Positions 35,694 to 43,996 are shown, counted from the stretch's first letter. The stretch is 64,000 nucleotides of DNA from Mesorhizobium sp. CU3 (GCF_006442965.1 NZ_VFWX01000014.1:121385-185384); one strand, 5' to 3'. Program-made: numbers and translations. Notes: generated from the letters alone by a model not told the origin.

Positions 35694-35864
35694 TCAGCGC
35701 GCCGGGACTTGCGCGGTCACTTGCGGCCCTTTGGCCTCGGTGTTCGGGCTGGCGGGAAACAAAAGCATTGCGGCAGCGAACAGCGCCGCCGTCAGCGCGC
35801 TGCTCAGCAGGAAATCGCGGCGGGCGAAATCCTTGAGGGATGTCGTTGCGATCCGTCTCGTCAT
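35694..35864 (-). CDS. Small membrane-anchored hypothetical protein after the nas leader
   Basis: A 56-codon frame starting MTRRIATTSLKDFARRDFLL with GGGAGACGACG before the ATG. It has a basic N-terminus and one hydrophobic segment (LLSSALTAALFAAAMLLFPA), followed by a polar tail. It is the first frame after the leader terminator and ends 64 bp before the transporter gene. I do not recognise a family. It may be a genuine small protein of the nitrate operon or a chance frame; the good ribosome-binding site and position argue for it. Confidence 0.45.
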   Translation of the reverse strand: MTRRIATTSLKDFARRDFLLSSALTAALFAAAMLLFPASPNTEAKGPQVTAQVPAR

Positions 35865-35920
35865 CGTCGTCTCCCATTGGGGCGCCGCCTGGGACCAGCG
35901 CCGTCGATTGCGTGTCGGCC

Positions 35921-35996
35921 AAAACAAAAAAGCTGCCGTCCAGGCCTCGTCGCGTCCGTACATCCGGGAGCGCGCGTTGACCTGAGCGGCAGCTTT
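35921..35996 (-). terminator. Leader intrinsic terminator of the nitrate operon
   Basis: On the minus strand, AAAGCTGCCG (35996-35987) pairs with CGGCAGCTTT (35938-35929) over a 48-base loop, and a U-rich run (TTTTTGTTTT) follows at once. It lies between the promoter and the first gene, so transcripts would end there unless it is overcome. This is the expected target of NasT antitermination. Confidence 0.8.
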
Positions 35997-36002
35997 GCCT
36001 GT

Positions 36003-36022
36003 GGCGCCCGCCATTGGACGCC
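36003..36022 (-). ncRNA. ANTAR-type hexaloop hairpin (NasT target candidate)
   Basis: In the RNA, GGCGTCC-AATGGC-GGGCGCC forms a 7-bp stem (one G-U pair) closed by a six-base loop with A at position 1 and G at position 4. This is the loop rule known for ANTAR protein targets. It sits seven bases before the terminator stem. A partner hairpin obeying the rule was not found; the preceding GCCCG/CGGGC hairpin has a TTCG loop. Confidence 0.6.
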
Positions 36023-36058
36023 TGTTTCGTTGCCCGCGAACGGGCTTGGTTATTTCAA

Positions 36059-36074
36059 AGCACGAAGCGTGCCA
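36059..36074 (-). promoter_or_regulatory. Sigma54 (-24/-12) promoter candidate of the nitrate operon
   Basis: On the minus strand the sequence TGGCACGCTTCGTGCT matches the sigma54 consensus TGGCACG-N4-TTGCW with one mismatch (G for T at the start of the -12 element). Transcription would begin about a dozen bases later, just before the leader hairpins. Nitrogen-regulated (NtrC) nitrate operons commonly use this sigma factor. Confidence 0.6.
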
Positions 36075-36193
36075 GTTTTACGAGAAAGCTGAATTTCAAG
36101 GAAAATCAATGCTATAGGAATTTTCACCGGCGACCGGATCAAGCGGCGATGCGGTCAAACATTGATCATCGGCACAAACAGAGCGCATAAATT

Positions 36194-36208
36194 TTGTGCA
36201 ATGCACAA
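36194..36208. promoter_or_regulatory. Palindrome TTGTGCA-A-TGCACAA upstream of nas promoter
   Basis: A perfect 7-1-7 palindrome about 120 bp upstream of the -24/-12 element, at a distance suitable for an enhancer-type activator. The half-sites GTGCA/TGCAC resemble NtrC half-sites but in unusual order and spacing, so the bound protein is uncertain. Confidence 0.4.
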
Positions 36209-36225
36209 GAATGGCGCGCAAATGA

Positions 36226-37452
36226 TCAGGTGCGTTTCTGGCCAGCGATATAGGCGTCGATCCGGTCGGGATCGAAGATCTGCCCGTCGAAGAAACCGTC
36301 CGGACCGAGCACCAGGCTTGCCCCTGCGGAGCCGACCGGCGTCGCGACCTTCAGCGCGCCCTCGACCTTGGCATTGGCGCCGGGCAGCGCGACGCCGAGC
36401 GGCTTCAGCGCCGCGCGGTAGAGGTCGGGCCGGTAGCAGTCGCGGGCGATGGCCAGGTTCTCCGGTGTGTGCCGCAACTGCCCCCAGCGCACCATCTGCG
36501 TGTAGAACCAGAGCGCATGGCTCTTCCAGGGAAAGTTCGCCGCCTTGTCGAAGGGCAGGAAGAAATCCTCGACGCTGCGTTCGGCACCGCCGCCGAGCTG
36601 AAGGCGTCCAGTCAGGGCGGGCATCTGGAGCGCCGCCTTCTGCCCCAGGAAAGCGGGCTGCGCCATCAGTGCCGCCAGGTCGTCGCGGTTCTCCTGAGTC
36701 TGGCACCAGCGGGCGGCGTGATGCAGCGCTCTCAGGAGCGCGGCCAGCGCGTCGGGCTGTGCCTCGGCCCAGGCCTTGCGCGCGCCGATCACCTTCTCCG
36801 GGCTGTTGCGCCACAGCAGCGCCTTGACGGTAACGATGTGCCCGGTGCCTGCGGCGATCGCGGCGCTGTTCCAGGGCTCGCCAACGCAATAGCCGTCGAT
36901 GCGGCCGGCGGCGAGGGCGTCGGCCATGAAGGGCGGCGGCACGATGACGATCTCGATGTCGCGGGTCGGATCGACGCCGCAGGCGGCGAGCCAGTAGCGC
37001 AGTTCGTAGTTGTGCCCGGAATGCGGATGCACGACGGCAAAGCGCAGCGGCTCGCGCCCGGCAACTGCACGCTCGCGGATCAGCGCGCCGAGGGCTGCCC
37101 CTGCCCCGGCCGGATCGAGGTCCGGTTCGGCACCATGCGCCGCCATGCCCTCCCACACCGCATTAGAAACGGTGACGCAATTGCCGCCGAGCCCGAGCGA
37201 GAACGGCACGATCGTGTCGGAGGCGAGCGGGGTGAGGCCGAGGCTGCAGGCGAGCGGCATCGGGCCGAGCATGTGCGCGACATCGAAATGACCGATGGCG
37301 ATGCGGTCGCGGATGTTGGCCCAGGAGCTCTCGCGCTGCAGCTTGAGCGCGATGCCCTCGCGCGCGGCAAAGCCCATCTCGGCGGCCGCGACCAGGACGG
37401 CGCTGTCGAAGAGCGGCATGAAGCCGGCGGTGATCTGGTGCGCCATGCTCAT
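36226..37452 (-). CDS. nasS: NasS nitrate-sensing regulator (CmpA/NrtA-like, cytoplasmic)
   Basis: A 408-residue NrtA/CmpA-type nitrate-binding protein. It starts MSMAHQITAGFMPLFDSAVL with no signal peptide, which marks a cytoplasmic sensor rather than a periplasmic transport protein. Family stretches are REGIALKLQRESSWANIRDR, MLGPMPLACSLGL, and GYCVGEPWNSAAIAAG in the middle. In NasST systems NasS holds NasT inactive when nitrate is absent and releases it when nitrate binds. Its ATG overlaps the nasT stop by four bases (ATGA), giving tight stoichiometry. It lies directly upstream of the attenuated nas leader. Confidence 0.93.
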   Translation of the reverse strand: MSMAHQITAGFMPLFDSAVLVAAAEMGFAAREGIALKLQRESSWANIRDRIAIGHFDVAHMLGPMPLACSLGLTPLASDTIVPFSLGLGGNCVTVSNAVWEGMAAHGAEPDLDPAGAGAALGALIRERAVAGREPLRFAVVHPHSGHNYELRYWLAACGVDPTRDIEIVIVPPPFMADALAAGRIDGYCVGEPWNSAAIAAGTGHIVTVKALLWRNSPEKVIGARKAWAEAQPDALAALLRALHHAARWCQTQENRDDLAALMAQPAFLGQKAALQMPALTGRLQLGGGAERSVEDFFLPFDKAANFPWKSHALWFYTQMVRWGQLRHTPENLAIARDCYRPDLYRAALKPLGVALPGANAKVEGALKVATPVGSAGASLVLGPDGFFDGQIFDPDRIDAYIAGQKRT

Positions 37453-38051
37453 TCGCCCTCCGGCGGTCCCAGCAATCCCGCCGCCGTCACCAGGCTCTGG
37501 GCGATGTCGGCGATCTTGCGGTTCTGGTTCATCGCGGTCTTGCGCAGGAGCGCGTAGGCCGCCTCCTCGCTCAAGCCGCGCGACTTCATCAATATGCCCT
37601 TGGCCCGGTCGATGACCTTGCGGTTCTCCAACTCGCTGCGCGCCTCTTCCAATTCGCGCGCCATGCGCGAGAAGGCATTGAAGCGACTGATCGCCATGTC
37701 GAGGATCGGCTTGATGCGCTCCTTCTTCAGCCCGTCGACCACATAGGCCGACACACCGGCATCGACGGCGGCCTCGATCGAAGCCTGGTCCGAGCGGTCG
37801 ACGAACATCGCGATCGGCCGCTTCACCGCGCGCGTCAGCTGGAACATGTTCTCCAGCATGTCGCGGTTGGGATTTTCGAGATCGATGACGATGACATCCG
37901 GCTCGATCTCGGCGATGCGCCGGGCGATCCCGGCCACATCATGGACCACCGTGACATGGCGATGGCCGGCGTCCCGCAATCCGGCCTCGATGATCGAGGC
38001 GCGGATGCGGTTCTCGTCGATAACAAGGATGGTCAACGAACCGGCAGCCAT
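37449..38051 (-). CDS. nasT: NasT ANTAR-domain transcription antiterminator
   Basis: A 200-residue RNA-binding regulator. A receiver-like N-terminal domain (TILVIDENRIRASIIEAGL, with Asp57 in VIVIDLENP at the phosphorylation position) and a coiled-coil-like linker (FSRMARELEEARSELENRK) precede the C-terminal ANTAR domain (VIDRAKGILMKSRGLSEEAA followed by YALLRKTAMNQNRKIADIA). When nitrate frees it from NasS it binds a leader hairpin and prevents terminator formation. The leader at 35921-36022 has the matching elements. It is the first gene of the nasTS pair, divergent from the FnrN-like gene. Confidence 0.95.
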   Translation of the reverse strand: MAAGSLTILVIDENRIRASIIEAGLRDAGHRHVTVVHDVAGIARRIAEIEPDVIVIDLENPNRDMLENMFQLTRAVKRPIAMFVDRSDQASIEAAVDAGVSAYVVDGLKKERIKPILDMAISRFNAFSRMARELEEARSELENRKVIDRAKGILMKSRGLSEEAAYALLRKTAMNQNRKIADIAQSLVTAAGLLGPPEGE

Positions 38052-38197
38052 GCGTCTATTGTGCAGGCGGATCGCGATTGTGCAATGCGGTCATCCGCTG
38101 GAATGATTTCGGCCGCTCTCGGAGGCGTGGGCTGCGACCCAATCACGCCCGCCCTTGCATTGCCGCTGGGCGGCGGGAACACTATAGGTGTTTTATC

Positions 38198-38920
38198 GTG
38201 CGCGAGGATATTCACACGACAGGCGTCCCGTTGCTCTGCGCTTCATGCGAGGCGCGGCATCGCGGCATCTGCGGCGCGCTCAACACCGAGCAGCTTGCCG
38301 TCCTTGCCAAATCGACGAAACGGCACAAAGCCGAAGCCGGCAAGGAGCTGGTGGGCGACTCCGCGAGCATCGAGCGTTTCTCCAATGTGCTTTCAGGCGT
38401 CGTGAAATTGACCAAGACGCTTTCCGACGGCCGCCAGCAGATCGTCGGCCTGCAATTCGCCCCCGATTTTCTCGGCAGGCCCTTCCAGAGCGAGAGCACG
38501 CTCACCGCCGAGGCCGCGACCAATGTCGAATTGTGCTCGTTCCCGCGCCAGGCGCTGGAGCGCATGATGAAGGAGCAGCCGGACCTCGAGCATCGCCTGC
38601 TCGAACAGAAGCTGCGCGAGCTCGACCAGGCGCGCGACTGGATGGTGGCGCTTGGCCGCAAGACGGCCTCCGAGAAGATCGCAAGCTTCCTTTTGATGAT
38701 CGCCCGCAACATCGATCCCGCCACCGGACCGGAGCGGCGCAGCGCCGCTTTCGACCTGCCCCTGTCACGCGCGGAAATCTCGGATTTCCTGGGTCTCACC
38801 GTGGAGACGGTAAGCCGGCAGATCACCCGGCTGCGAGGCGAGAGCGTCATCCGCATCGAGAACAACCGCCACGTCATCGTCGACGACATCAAGCGCCTGG
38901 CCGCGCGAGCCGGAGACTGA
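38198..38920 (+). CDS. fnrN: Crp/Fnr family transcriptional regulator (FnrN-like, Fe-S)
   Basis: A 240-residue oxygen-responsive regulator. The N-terminus has a cysteine cluster CASCEARHRGIC (Cys14, Cys17, Cys25), and a fourth cysteine is at 113 (VELCSFPR), the pattern for an oxygen-labile [4Fe-4S] centre. The cNMP-like sensor domain is followed by the Crp-type helix-turn-helix (LSRAEISDFLGLTVETVSRQ), whose E..SR recognition residues are those of FNR/FixK. The start is a GTG at 38198 with AGGTG upstream; the open frame to 38078 has no family similarity. A perfect FNR box stands between the cyd operons (42341-42354), a likely target. Confidence 0.92.
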   Translation: MREDIHTTGVPLLCASCEARHRGICGALNTEQLAVLAKSTKRHKAEAGKELVGDSASIERFSNVLSGVVKLTKTLSDGRQQIVGLQFAPDFLGRPFQSESTLTAEAATNVELCSFPRQALERMMKEQPDLEHRLLEQKLRELDQARDWMVALGRKTASEKIASFLLMIARNIDPATGPERRSAAFDLPLSRAEISDFLGLTVETVSRQITRLRGESVIRIENNRHVIVDDIKRLAARAGD

Positions 38921-38929
38921 CTCCCGTCG

Positions 38930-39373
38930 CTACCGATTGCCGAGCACTTCCGGCAGCACGTGGTCGCGCTCGAACGCGATATGGCGGCGCAGCGCTTCGA
39001 AGAAGGCGCGCAGCATATAGCCGAACGCCTCGGGATTCTCGATCGGCCGCCCGTGGCCGTAGGCCAGCAGCGCCTCGCTGAGATCGGCCGCGGCGCTTTC
39101 GTCCTCCAAATGCTCGAGCTTCAGCCGCGCGACGGTGTCTTCCTCCCCGGTTCGCCGCGCGAAGCCGGGGAACACCGCCTCTTCCTCGAAGCGATGGCAC
39201 TCGCGCAGCATCGGCAACAGGTCGGCCGCCACGGCGAGGCACTGGAGCCGATCGACGCGCGACGGCAGATCGTCGGCAATGCCTTCGAGCATGTGGCAGA
39301 GCGCAAGCTTTTGCACATGCGCCCGCCTCATATCCGCCGGACTGCGCAGCGGCTCGGATCTTGTGCCCGTCAC
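38930..39373 (-). CDS. Hemerythrin HHE-domain protein
   Basis: A 147-residue all-helical protein with the hemerythrin pattern. Candidate iron-binding residues are seen in RRAHVQKLALCHML, ECHRFEEEAVFP, LKLEHLEDE and LRRHIAFERDHVLPEV, each holding His with nearby Glu/Asp. Proteins of this group bind a di-iron centre and react with oxygen, nitric oxide or act in Fe-S repair. It ends 9 bp from the FnrN-like gene in convergent orientation and follows the cydABX operon in the same direction, 24 bp after cydX, so it is probably co-transcribed with the bd oxidase and used at low oxygen (inference). Confidence 0.88.
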   Translation of the reverse strand: MTGTRSEPLRSPADMRRAHVQKLALCHMLEGIADDLPSRVDRLQCLAVAADLLPMLRECHRFEEEAVFPGFARRTGEEDTVARLKLEHLEDESAAADLSEALLAYGHGRPIENPEAFGYMLRAFFEALRRHIAFERDHVLPEVLGNR

Positions 39374-39397
39374 GACGGCTGCTCCGCCAAGCCCGAC

Positions 39398-39529
39398 TCA
39401 GGGCGTGGGCAAGGCGACGGTATCCTCGACGGGTTCCTCGCGGACGGTGCGCAGCTCGTACCAGAGCGCGTTGAGGATGCCGACGGAAGCGGCCAGTCCG
39501 AGGCCGAGTATCCAGGAAAAATACCACAT
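39398..39529 (-). CDS. cydX: Cytochrome bd oxidase small subunit CydX
   Basis: A 43-residue single-span membrane protein starting MWYFSWILGLGLAASVGILN, the conserved CydX (YbgT) sequence, followed by ALWYELRTV and an acidic tail. A GGAG sequence lies nine bases before the ATG. It is 20 bp past the cydB stop, the usual operon position. CydX is needed for full stability and activity of the bd oxidase. The same frame continues upstream through cydB as an open shadow, so the boundaries rest on the motif and ribosome-binding site. Confidence 0.93.
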   Translation of the reverse strand: MWYFSWILGLGLAASVGILNALWYELRTVREEPVEDTVALPTP

Positions 39530-39549
39530 GATCAGGAACTCCGGTTGGA

Positions 39550-40704
39550 TCAGTAGGCCGACGAGCCGGCCTTCTCGATGCTCTTCTCGCCGACCTTGCC
39601 CCACAGAACGCGGTAGACCCAGGCGGTATAGGCAAGGATCAGCGGCATGAAGATCACCGTGGCGATCAGCATGTTGCGCAGCGTGGCGCGGCTCGACGAT
39701 GCGTCGAAGACCGCGAGCGAATGGCTGGGGTTGCTGCTCGACGGCAACAGGATGGGAAACATCGCGAGCCCGACCGTGGCGATGATCATCGCGACGCCGA
39801 GCTTCGAGGCAAGGAAGGTCCAGCCTTCGAGCCTGGCCTGGAAACCGGCGGCGGCTAGCAGCGGCGCGGCGATGCCGAGCGCAGGCACGATCCAGAGCAG
39901 CGGATGGGCATGGAAGTTCGCCAGCCAGGCCCCGCCGTCCGCCACCACGGTTTTGAGTAGCGGATTGGACGGCCCGTCCCAGATGATCGGCGACGTCACA
40001 CGATAGCCGCCGAGCAGGCCTAGCGAGACCAGCACGCCGCCGCCGGCAAAGAGCGCCGCCGTGACGATTGCCGAGCGCGTGCCGACGGCGCGGGCGCGGT
40101 CGGCGACGCTGCCTTCCGCCTTGAAGGTCAGCCAGGCCGCGCCATGCGTCACCAACATGGCCAGCGAGACCAGGCCGCAATAGAGCGCCAGCGGGTTGAG
40201 CAGCCCGAAGAGCGAGCCCTCATAGATCGGGCGCAGGTCCGGCGTGAAATGGAACGGCACGCCCTGCAGCGTGTTGCCGACGGCAACGCCGAAGATCAGC
40301 GCCGGCACCGCGCCGCCCACGAAGAGCGCCCAGTCCCAACGCGTGCGCCAGGCCGGGTCGGGGCGCTTCGAACGGTATTTGAAGGCCACCGGGCGCATTA
40401 TCAGCGCCAGAAGCACCAGGAACATGGCGAGGTAGAAACCGGAGAAGCTCATCGCGTAGAGCGCCGGCCATGCCGCGAAGATGGCGCCGCCGCCGAGGAT
40501 AAACCACACCTGGTTGCCTTCCCAGACCGGGCCGATGGTATTGATGGCGACGCGCCGCTCGGCGTCCGTCTTGGCGACGAAGGGCAAGAGCGCGCCAACG
40601 CCCATGTCGAACCCGTCGGTCGCGGCAAAACCGATCAGCAGCACGCCGAGCAGTATCCACCAGATCACGCGCAGCGTTTCATAGTCGAAGAGAGATTCGA
40701 TCAT
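39550..40704 (-). CDS. cydB: Cytochrome bd ubiquinol oxidase subunit II
   Basis: A 384-residue inner-membrane protein with about eight or nine hydrophobic segments. It begins MIESLFDYETLRVIWWILLG and contains the family phrases FAATDGFDMGVGALLPFVAK, NTIGPVWEGNQVWFILGGGA and LVTHGAAWLTFKAEG. It pairs with CydA to form the high-affinity quinol oxidase. The gene starts 12 bp after cydA in a cydABX operon behind an FNR box. Confidence 0.96.
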   Translation of the reverse strand: MIESLFDYETLRVIWWILLGVLLIGFAATDGFDMGVGALLPFVAKTDAERRVAINTIGPVWEGNQVWFILGGGAIFAAWPALYAMSFSGFYLAMFLVLLALIMRPVAFKYRSKRPDPAWRTRWDWALFVGGAVPALIFGVAVGNTLQGVPFHFTPDLRPIYEGSLFGLLNPLALYCGLVSLAMLVTHGAAWLTFKAEGSVADRARAVGTRSAIVTAALFAGGGVLVSLGLLGGYRVTSPIIWDGPSNPLLKTVVADGGAWLANFHAHPLLWIVPALGIAAPLLAAAGFQARLEGWTFLASKLGVAMIIATVGLAMFPILLPSSSNPSHSLAVFDASSSRATLRNMLIATVIFMPLILAYTAWVYRVLWGKVGEKSIEKAGSSAY

Positions 40705-40716
40705 CGTCGTGATCCT

Positions 40717-42288
40717 TCATTCTGCCGGTTGCATTGCAGGGTCGGCGTTCGGGCGCAGATCATCGATGACCTTCGCGACTTCAGGCCCCTTGCGGATGGC
40801 GGCCAGCATCAGCCTGACCTCGATTACGGCAAGCACGCCATAGACGAGCGTGAAGCCGGCGATGGTGAGCAGGAGGTCGCCCACGCCGAGCTCCGACGTA
40901 GCGAGGAACGTCGGCAGCACGCCGTCGATGATCCATGGCTGGCGGCCGAACTCGGCCACGAACCAGCCGACCTCGATGGCGATCCAGGGCAGCGGCATGG
41001 CGATGAGCGCGGCGCGGAACAGCCAGCGCGGCGCTTCGGTCTCCCGCGTCGTGTGCCACAGCGACACGGCAAACAGCGCCAGCAGCGCGAAGCCGCAGGC
41101 CACCATCAGGCGGAAACCGAAGAAGAGCAGCGGCACGTAAGGCACCGTCGACCAGGCCGCGTCCTTGATCTGCTGCTCGCTCGCCTGCCGCGGATCGGGC
41201 AGGTAACGCTTGAGCAGCAGCGCGTAGCCGAGATCCCTGGAGCTGGCATCGAAGACGGCGCGGGCGGCGGTGTCGTTGCGATCCGCCTTGATCTTCTCGA
41301 GCGCGTCATACGCCACGATGCCCGTGCGGATGCGGGCTTCAGCATGGGCAACCAGCGCATCGATCCCCGCGATCTGCTTGTCGAACGAGCGTGTGCCGAT
41401 GATGCCCATCACCCATGGAATGTGGATGGCGAAATGCGTCTGGCGATCGCTCTGGCTCGGAATGCCGAATGCCGTGAACGAAGCCGGCGCCGGCTCGGTC
41501 TCCCACATGGCCTCGATCGCCGCGAGCTTCATTTTCTGGTTGTCGGTGAGCGCATAGCCGCTCTCGTCGCCGAGCACGATCACCGACAGCGCCGATGCCA
41601 CGCCGAAAGCCGATGCGATCACGAAGGAGCGCTTGGCGAGCTCGACATGGCGTCCCCTCAGCAGATACCAGGCCGAGACGCCGAGCACGAAAGTAGCAGC
41701 GCAGACATAGCCGGCGGAAACGGTGTGGACGAACTTCGCCTGCGCCACAGGATTGAAGATCACCGACATGAAGTCCGTGACCTCCATGCGCATAGTCTCC
41801 GGGTTGAAGGCCGAGCCGACCGGGTTCTGCATCCAGCCATTGGCGATCAGGATCCAGAGCGCAGAGAAATTGGTGCCGAGCGCCATCAGCCAGGTGACGA
41901 TCATATGCGCGCGCGGCGAAAGTCGGTCCCAGCCGAAGAAGAACAGCCCGACGAAGGTGGCTTCTAGGAAAAAGGCCATCAGCCCTTCGATGGCCAAGGG
42001 AGCGCCGAACACGTCGCCGACATAGTGCGAGTAATAGGCCCAGTTCATGCCGAACTGGAATTCCATGGTGATGCCGGTGGCGACGCCGAGGGCGAAGTTG
42101 ATGCCGAACAGCACGCCCCAGAACTTCGTCATGTCGCGCCAGATGGTGCGGCGCGTCATGACATAGACGGTTTCCATCATGGCGATCAGGATGGAGAGGC
42201 CGAGGGTCAAAGGCACAAACAGGAAATGATAGAGGGCCGTCAGCGCGAATTGCAGCCGCGACAGATCGACGAGTAGAAAGTCGGACAT
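40717..42288 (-). CDS. cydA: Cytochrome bd ubiquinol oxidase subunit I
   Basis: A 523-residue heme-bearing subunit of the bd oxidase. It starts MSDFLLVDLSRLQFALTALY and has the family stretches FPLT-like HFLFVPLTLGLSILIAMMET, FQFGMNWAYYSHYVGDVFG and EGLMAFFLEATFVGLFFFGW. The quinol-binding GRQPW motif appears as EFGRQPWIIDGVLPT. The C-terminus includes SELGVGDLLLTIAGF. I place the start at the ATG at 42286-42288, since AAAGGATG precedes it. It is a high-affinity terminal oxidase for low oxygen. A perfect TTGAT-N4-ATCAA box lies 53 bp upstream. Confidence 0.96.
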   Translation of the reverse strand: MSDFLLVDLSRLQFALTALYHFLFVPLTLGLSILIAMMETVYVMTRRTIWRDMTKFWGVLFGINFALGVATGITMEFQFGMNWAYYSHYVGDVFGAPLAIEGLMAFFLEATFVGLFFFGWDRLSPRAHMIVTWLMALGTNFSALWILIANGWMQNPVGSAFNPETMRMEVTDFMSVIFNPVAQAKFVHTVSAGYVCAATFVLGVSAWYLLRGRHVELAKRSFVIASAFGVASALSVIVLGDESGYALTDNQKMKLAAIEAMWETEPAPASFTAFGIPSQSDRQTHFAIHIPWVMGIIGTRSFDKQIAGIDALVAHAEARIRTGIVAYDALEKIKADRNDTAARAVFDASSRDLGYALLLKRYLPDPRQASEQQIKDAAWSTVPYVPLLFFGFRLMVACGFALLALFAVSLWHTTRETEAPRWLFRAALIAMPLPWIAIEVGWFVAEFGRQPWIIDGVLPTFLATSELGVGDLLLTIAGFTLVYGVLAVIEVRLMLAAIRKGPEVAKVIDDLRPNADPAMQPAE

Positions 42289-42340
42289 GAGAGCATCCTT
42301 TCTGGATACCGCCTCATAGCGCCGGACGAATGCCGGCGAC

Positions 42341-42354
42341 TTGATCTGGATCAA
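42341..42354. promoter_or_regulatory. Perfect FNR/FixK box TTGATCTGGATCAA
   Basis: A perfect anaerobox in the 100-bp space between divergent cydA (53 bp from its start) and cydD (35 bp from its start). The distance suits class II activation of cydABX. The FnrN-like regulator is encoded 3.4 kb away. Confidence 0.8.
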
Positions 42355-42388
42355 TTCCTTTCATCCTTGCTCGTGCGAAAACCGGCCC

Positions 42389-43996
42389 ATGAAAACGCCG
42401 GTCGCACCTGCCCCTGATCCCGCCACCTTGTCCGGCGCTTTCCAGGCGCTCATCCCCGCAAGGCAGCTAGCAGAACGCGGCTTGCGCCGACTGCTTACCT
42501 TGCAGATCTCCCGCACCGCGCTGCGGTTGGGTTTTGCCGCCACGGCGGCGATGGCCGCCGGACGGCTCGTCATGGGCGAACCCGTCGCCTCATGGCTCGT
42601 CCCGCTCGTGATTGCCCTGCTTTTGGCGGCCTGCGTCGCCGGGTTTGCCGCCGACAGGGCGCAGGCCTCGGCCGAAGCGGCCGTGTCGATCGGTTTGCGC
42701 GAACTGGCGGGCAAGCGGCTGGGCGAAATGCCGGCACGCCGGCTGCAAGCGCTCTCCGTCGGCGGCGTCATCATATCGATGCAGCGCCATCCCGAAGCGG
42801 TCGCCGCACTTGTCGTCGGCCACCGCGCGGCAAGCGCCATGATGGCGGCTGGGCCGCTGCTTGCGGCGGTAACCCTTTTCCTTGTCTCCTGGCAGGCAGC
42901 GCTGCTGGTCATCTGTTTGACGCCGGTGATGATCCTGTTCTTCACGCTGATCGGCGATGCCATCCGCCGGCGCGCCGATGCACAGGAGCGCGCCTTCGGC
43001 CGGCTGGCCGGCCAGTTCGCCGACCGCATTCGCACCTTGCCGACGATCCTTGCCAACCATGCGATGGCCGGCGAAGAGGCAAAGCTCGCCCGGCGCCTCG
43101 AAGCCTATGCGGACAACACGATGGGCGTGCTGCGCATCGCCTTCGCCAATGCCGGCATCATTGATTTCTTCGCCTCGCTCTCGATCGCCATCCTTGCCGT
43201 CTTCCTCGGCCTCGGCCACCTGAAGCTCGCGATGATCCCCGGCTTCTCCTATCTCGAGCTCTGGCAGAGCCTGTTCATCTTGATGATCGCGCCGGAATAT
43301 TTCGCGCCGTTCCGGCGCTTCTCCGAGCAGTACCATGCCAAGGCGGAAGGCTTGGCGGCGGCCGATGCGCTGGACCGGCTGCTTGGTATAGGCCCGGTCG
43401 CGGCCAGGGCCCTGCCGGCGCTCGACCGGCTGTCTGTGACGCTGCCCGCGCATGGCCTCATCGCCATCGTCGGGCCAAGCGGGTCCGGGAAATCGACCCT
43501 GCTACGCCGCCTCGCCGGCCTCGAGCCGGGCGCAATACCGATGCCGGGGTTCAATCGCTTGGCTGGCGGTGAGATCGCCTGGGTTTCGACAGACGCTTAT
43601 GTGCCGGAAGGAACGCTGGCCGAGGCCATTTCGTGGAACGCCGGCGCGGTGGGCCGGGCCCGGCTGGAGGATGCCGCCGGCGTGATCGGCCTGCTCGACG
43701 ACGCGCTGTTGCCGGCCGGCCTCGATGCCAGGCTGGACAGGGGCGGCGCCAATCTTTCGGGCGGCCAGCGGCTGCGCATCGCCGTCGCCCGCGCGCAACT
43801 TTCCGGCCGAACCGTGCTGGCCGACGAGCCGACCGCCAAGCTCGACCGCGAGACGGCCGAGGCCGTGCGGCGCGTGCTGCTGGAGATGTCAGGAACGCGG
43901 CTGGTCGTCGTGGCGACACATGACCGCGATCTGGCTGCCGCCGCCGACCTGACCGTCGAACTCACCGACGACAATGCCATCGAGGTGGCGGCATGA
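42389..43996 (+). CDS. cydD: Thiol reductant ABC exporter subunit CydD
   Basis: A 535-residue half-transporter. The N-terminal membrane domain has about six helices (LRLGFAATAAMAAGRLVMGE, then VTLFLVSWQAALLVICL and others). The ATPase domain has Walker A IVGPSGSGKSTLL, signature LSGGQRLRIAVARAQ and Walker B TVLADEPTAKLD. With CydC it exports cysteine/glutathione to the periplasm, which is required to assemble cytochrome bd. The ATG at 42389 gives the family N-terminus; the ribosome-binding site is weak. It is divergent from cydA and shares the FNR box. Confidence 0.93.
   Translation: MKTPVAPAPDPATLSGAFQALIPARQLAERGLRRLLTLQISRTALRLGFAATAAMAAGRLVMGEPVASWLVPLVIALLLAACVAGFAADRAQASAEAAVSIGLRELAGKRLGEMPARRLQALSVGGVIISMQRHPEAVAALVVGHRAASAMMAAGPLLAAVTLFLVSWQAALLVICLTPVMILFFTLIGDAIRRRADAQERAFGRLAGQFADRIRTLPTILANHAMAGEEAKLARRLEAYADNTMGVLRIAFANAGIIDFFASLSIAILAVFLGLGHLKLAMIPGFSYLELWQSLFILMIAPEYFAPFRRFSEQYHAKAEGLAAADALDRLLGIGPVAARALPALDRLSVTLPAHGLIAIVGPSGSGKSTLLRRLAGLEPGAIPMPGFNRLAGGEIAWVSTDAYVPEGTLAEAISWNAGAVGRARLEDAAGVIGLLDDALLPAGLDARLDRGGANLSGGQRLRIAVARAQLSGRTVLADEPTAKLDRETAEAVRRVLLEMSGTRLVVVATHDRDLAAAADLTVELTDDNAIEVAA

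Larger units (their letters stand above)
35865..36225. other. nas operon leader and promoter region (361 bp)
   Basis: No gene is seen. Read on the minus strand in the direction of transcription it contains, in order, a TTGTGCA/TGCACAA palindrome (36194-36208), a -24/-12-type promoter (36059-36074), a GCCCG-TTCG-CGGGC hairpin (36032-36045), a hexaloop hairpin (36003-36022) and an intrinsic terminator (35921-35996), all before the small ORF and the transporter gene. Confidence 0.75.

Noticed and set aside
36060..36072. GCACG-CTT-CGTGC hairpin as first ANTAR hairpin of the nas leader
   Set aside because: It coincides with the -24/-12 promoter match, so it would lie upstream of the transcript, and its loop does not have the A1/G4 hexaloop.
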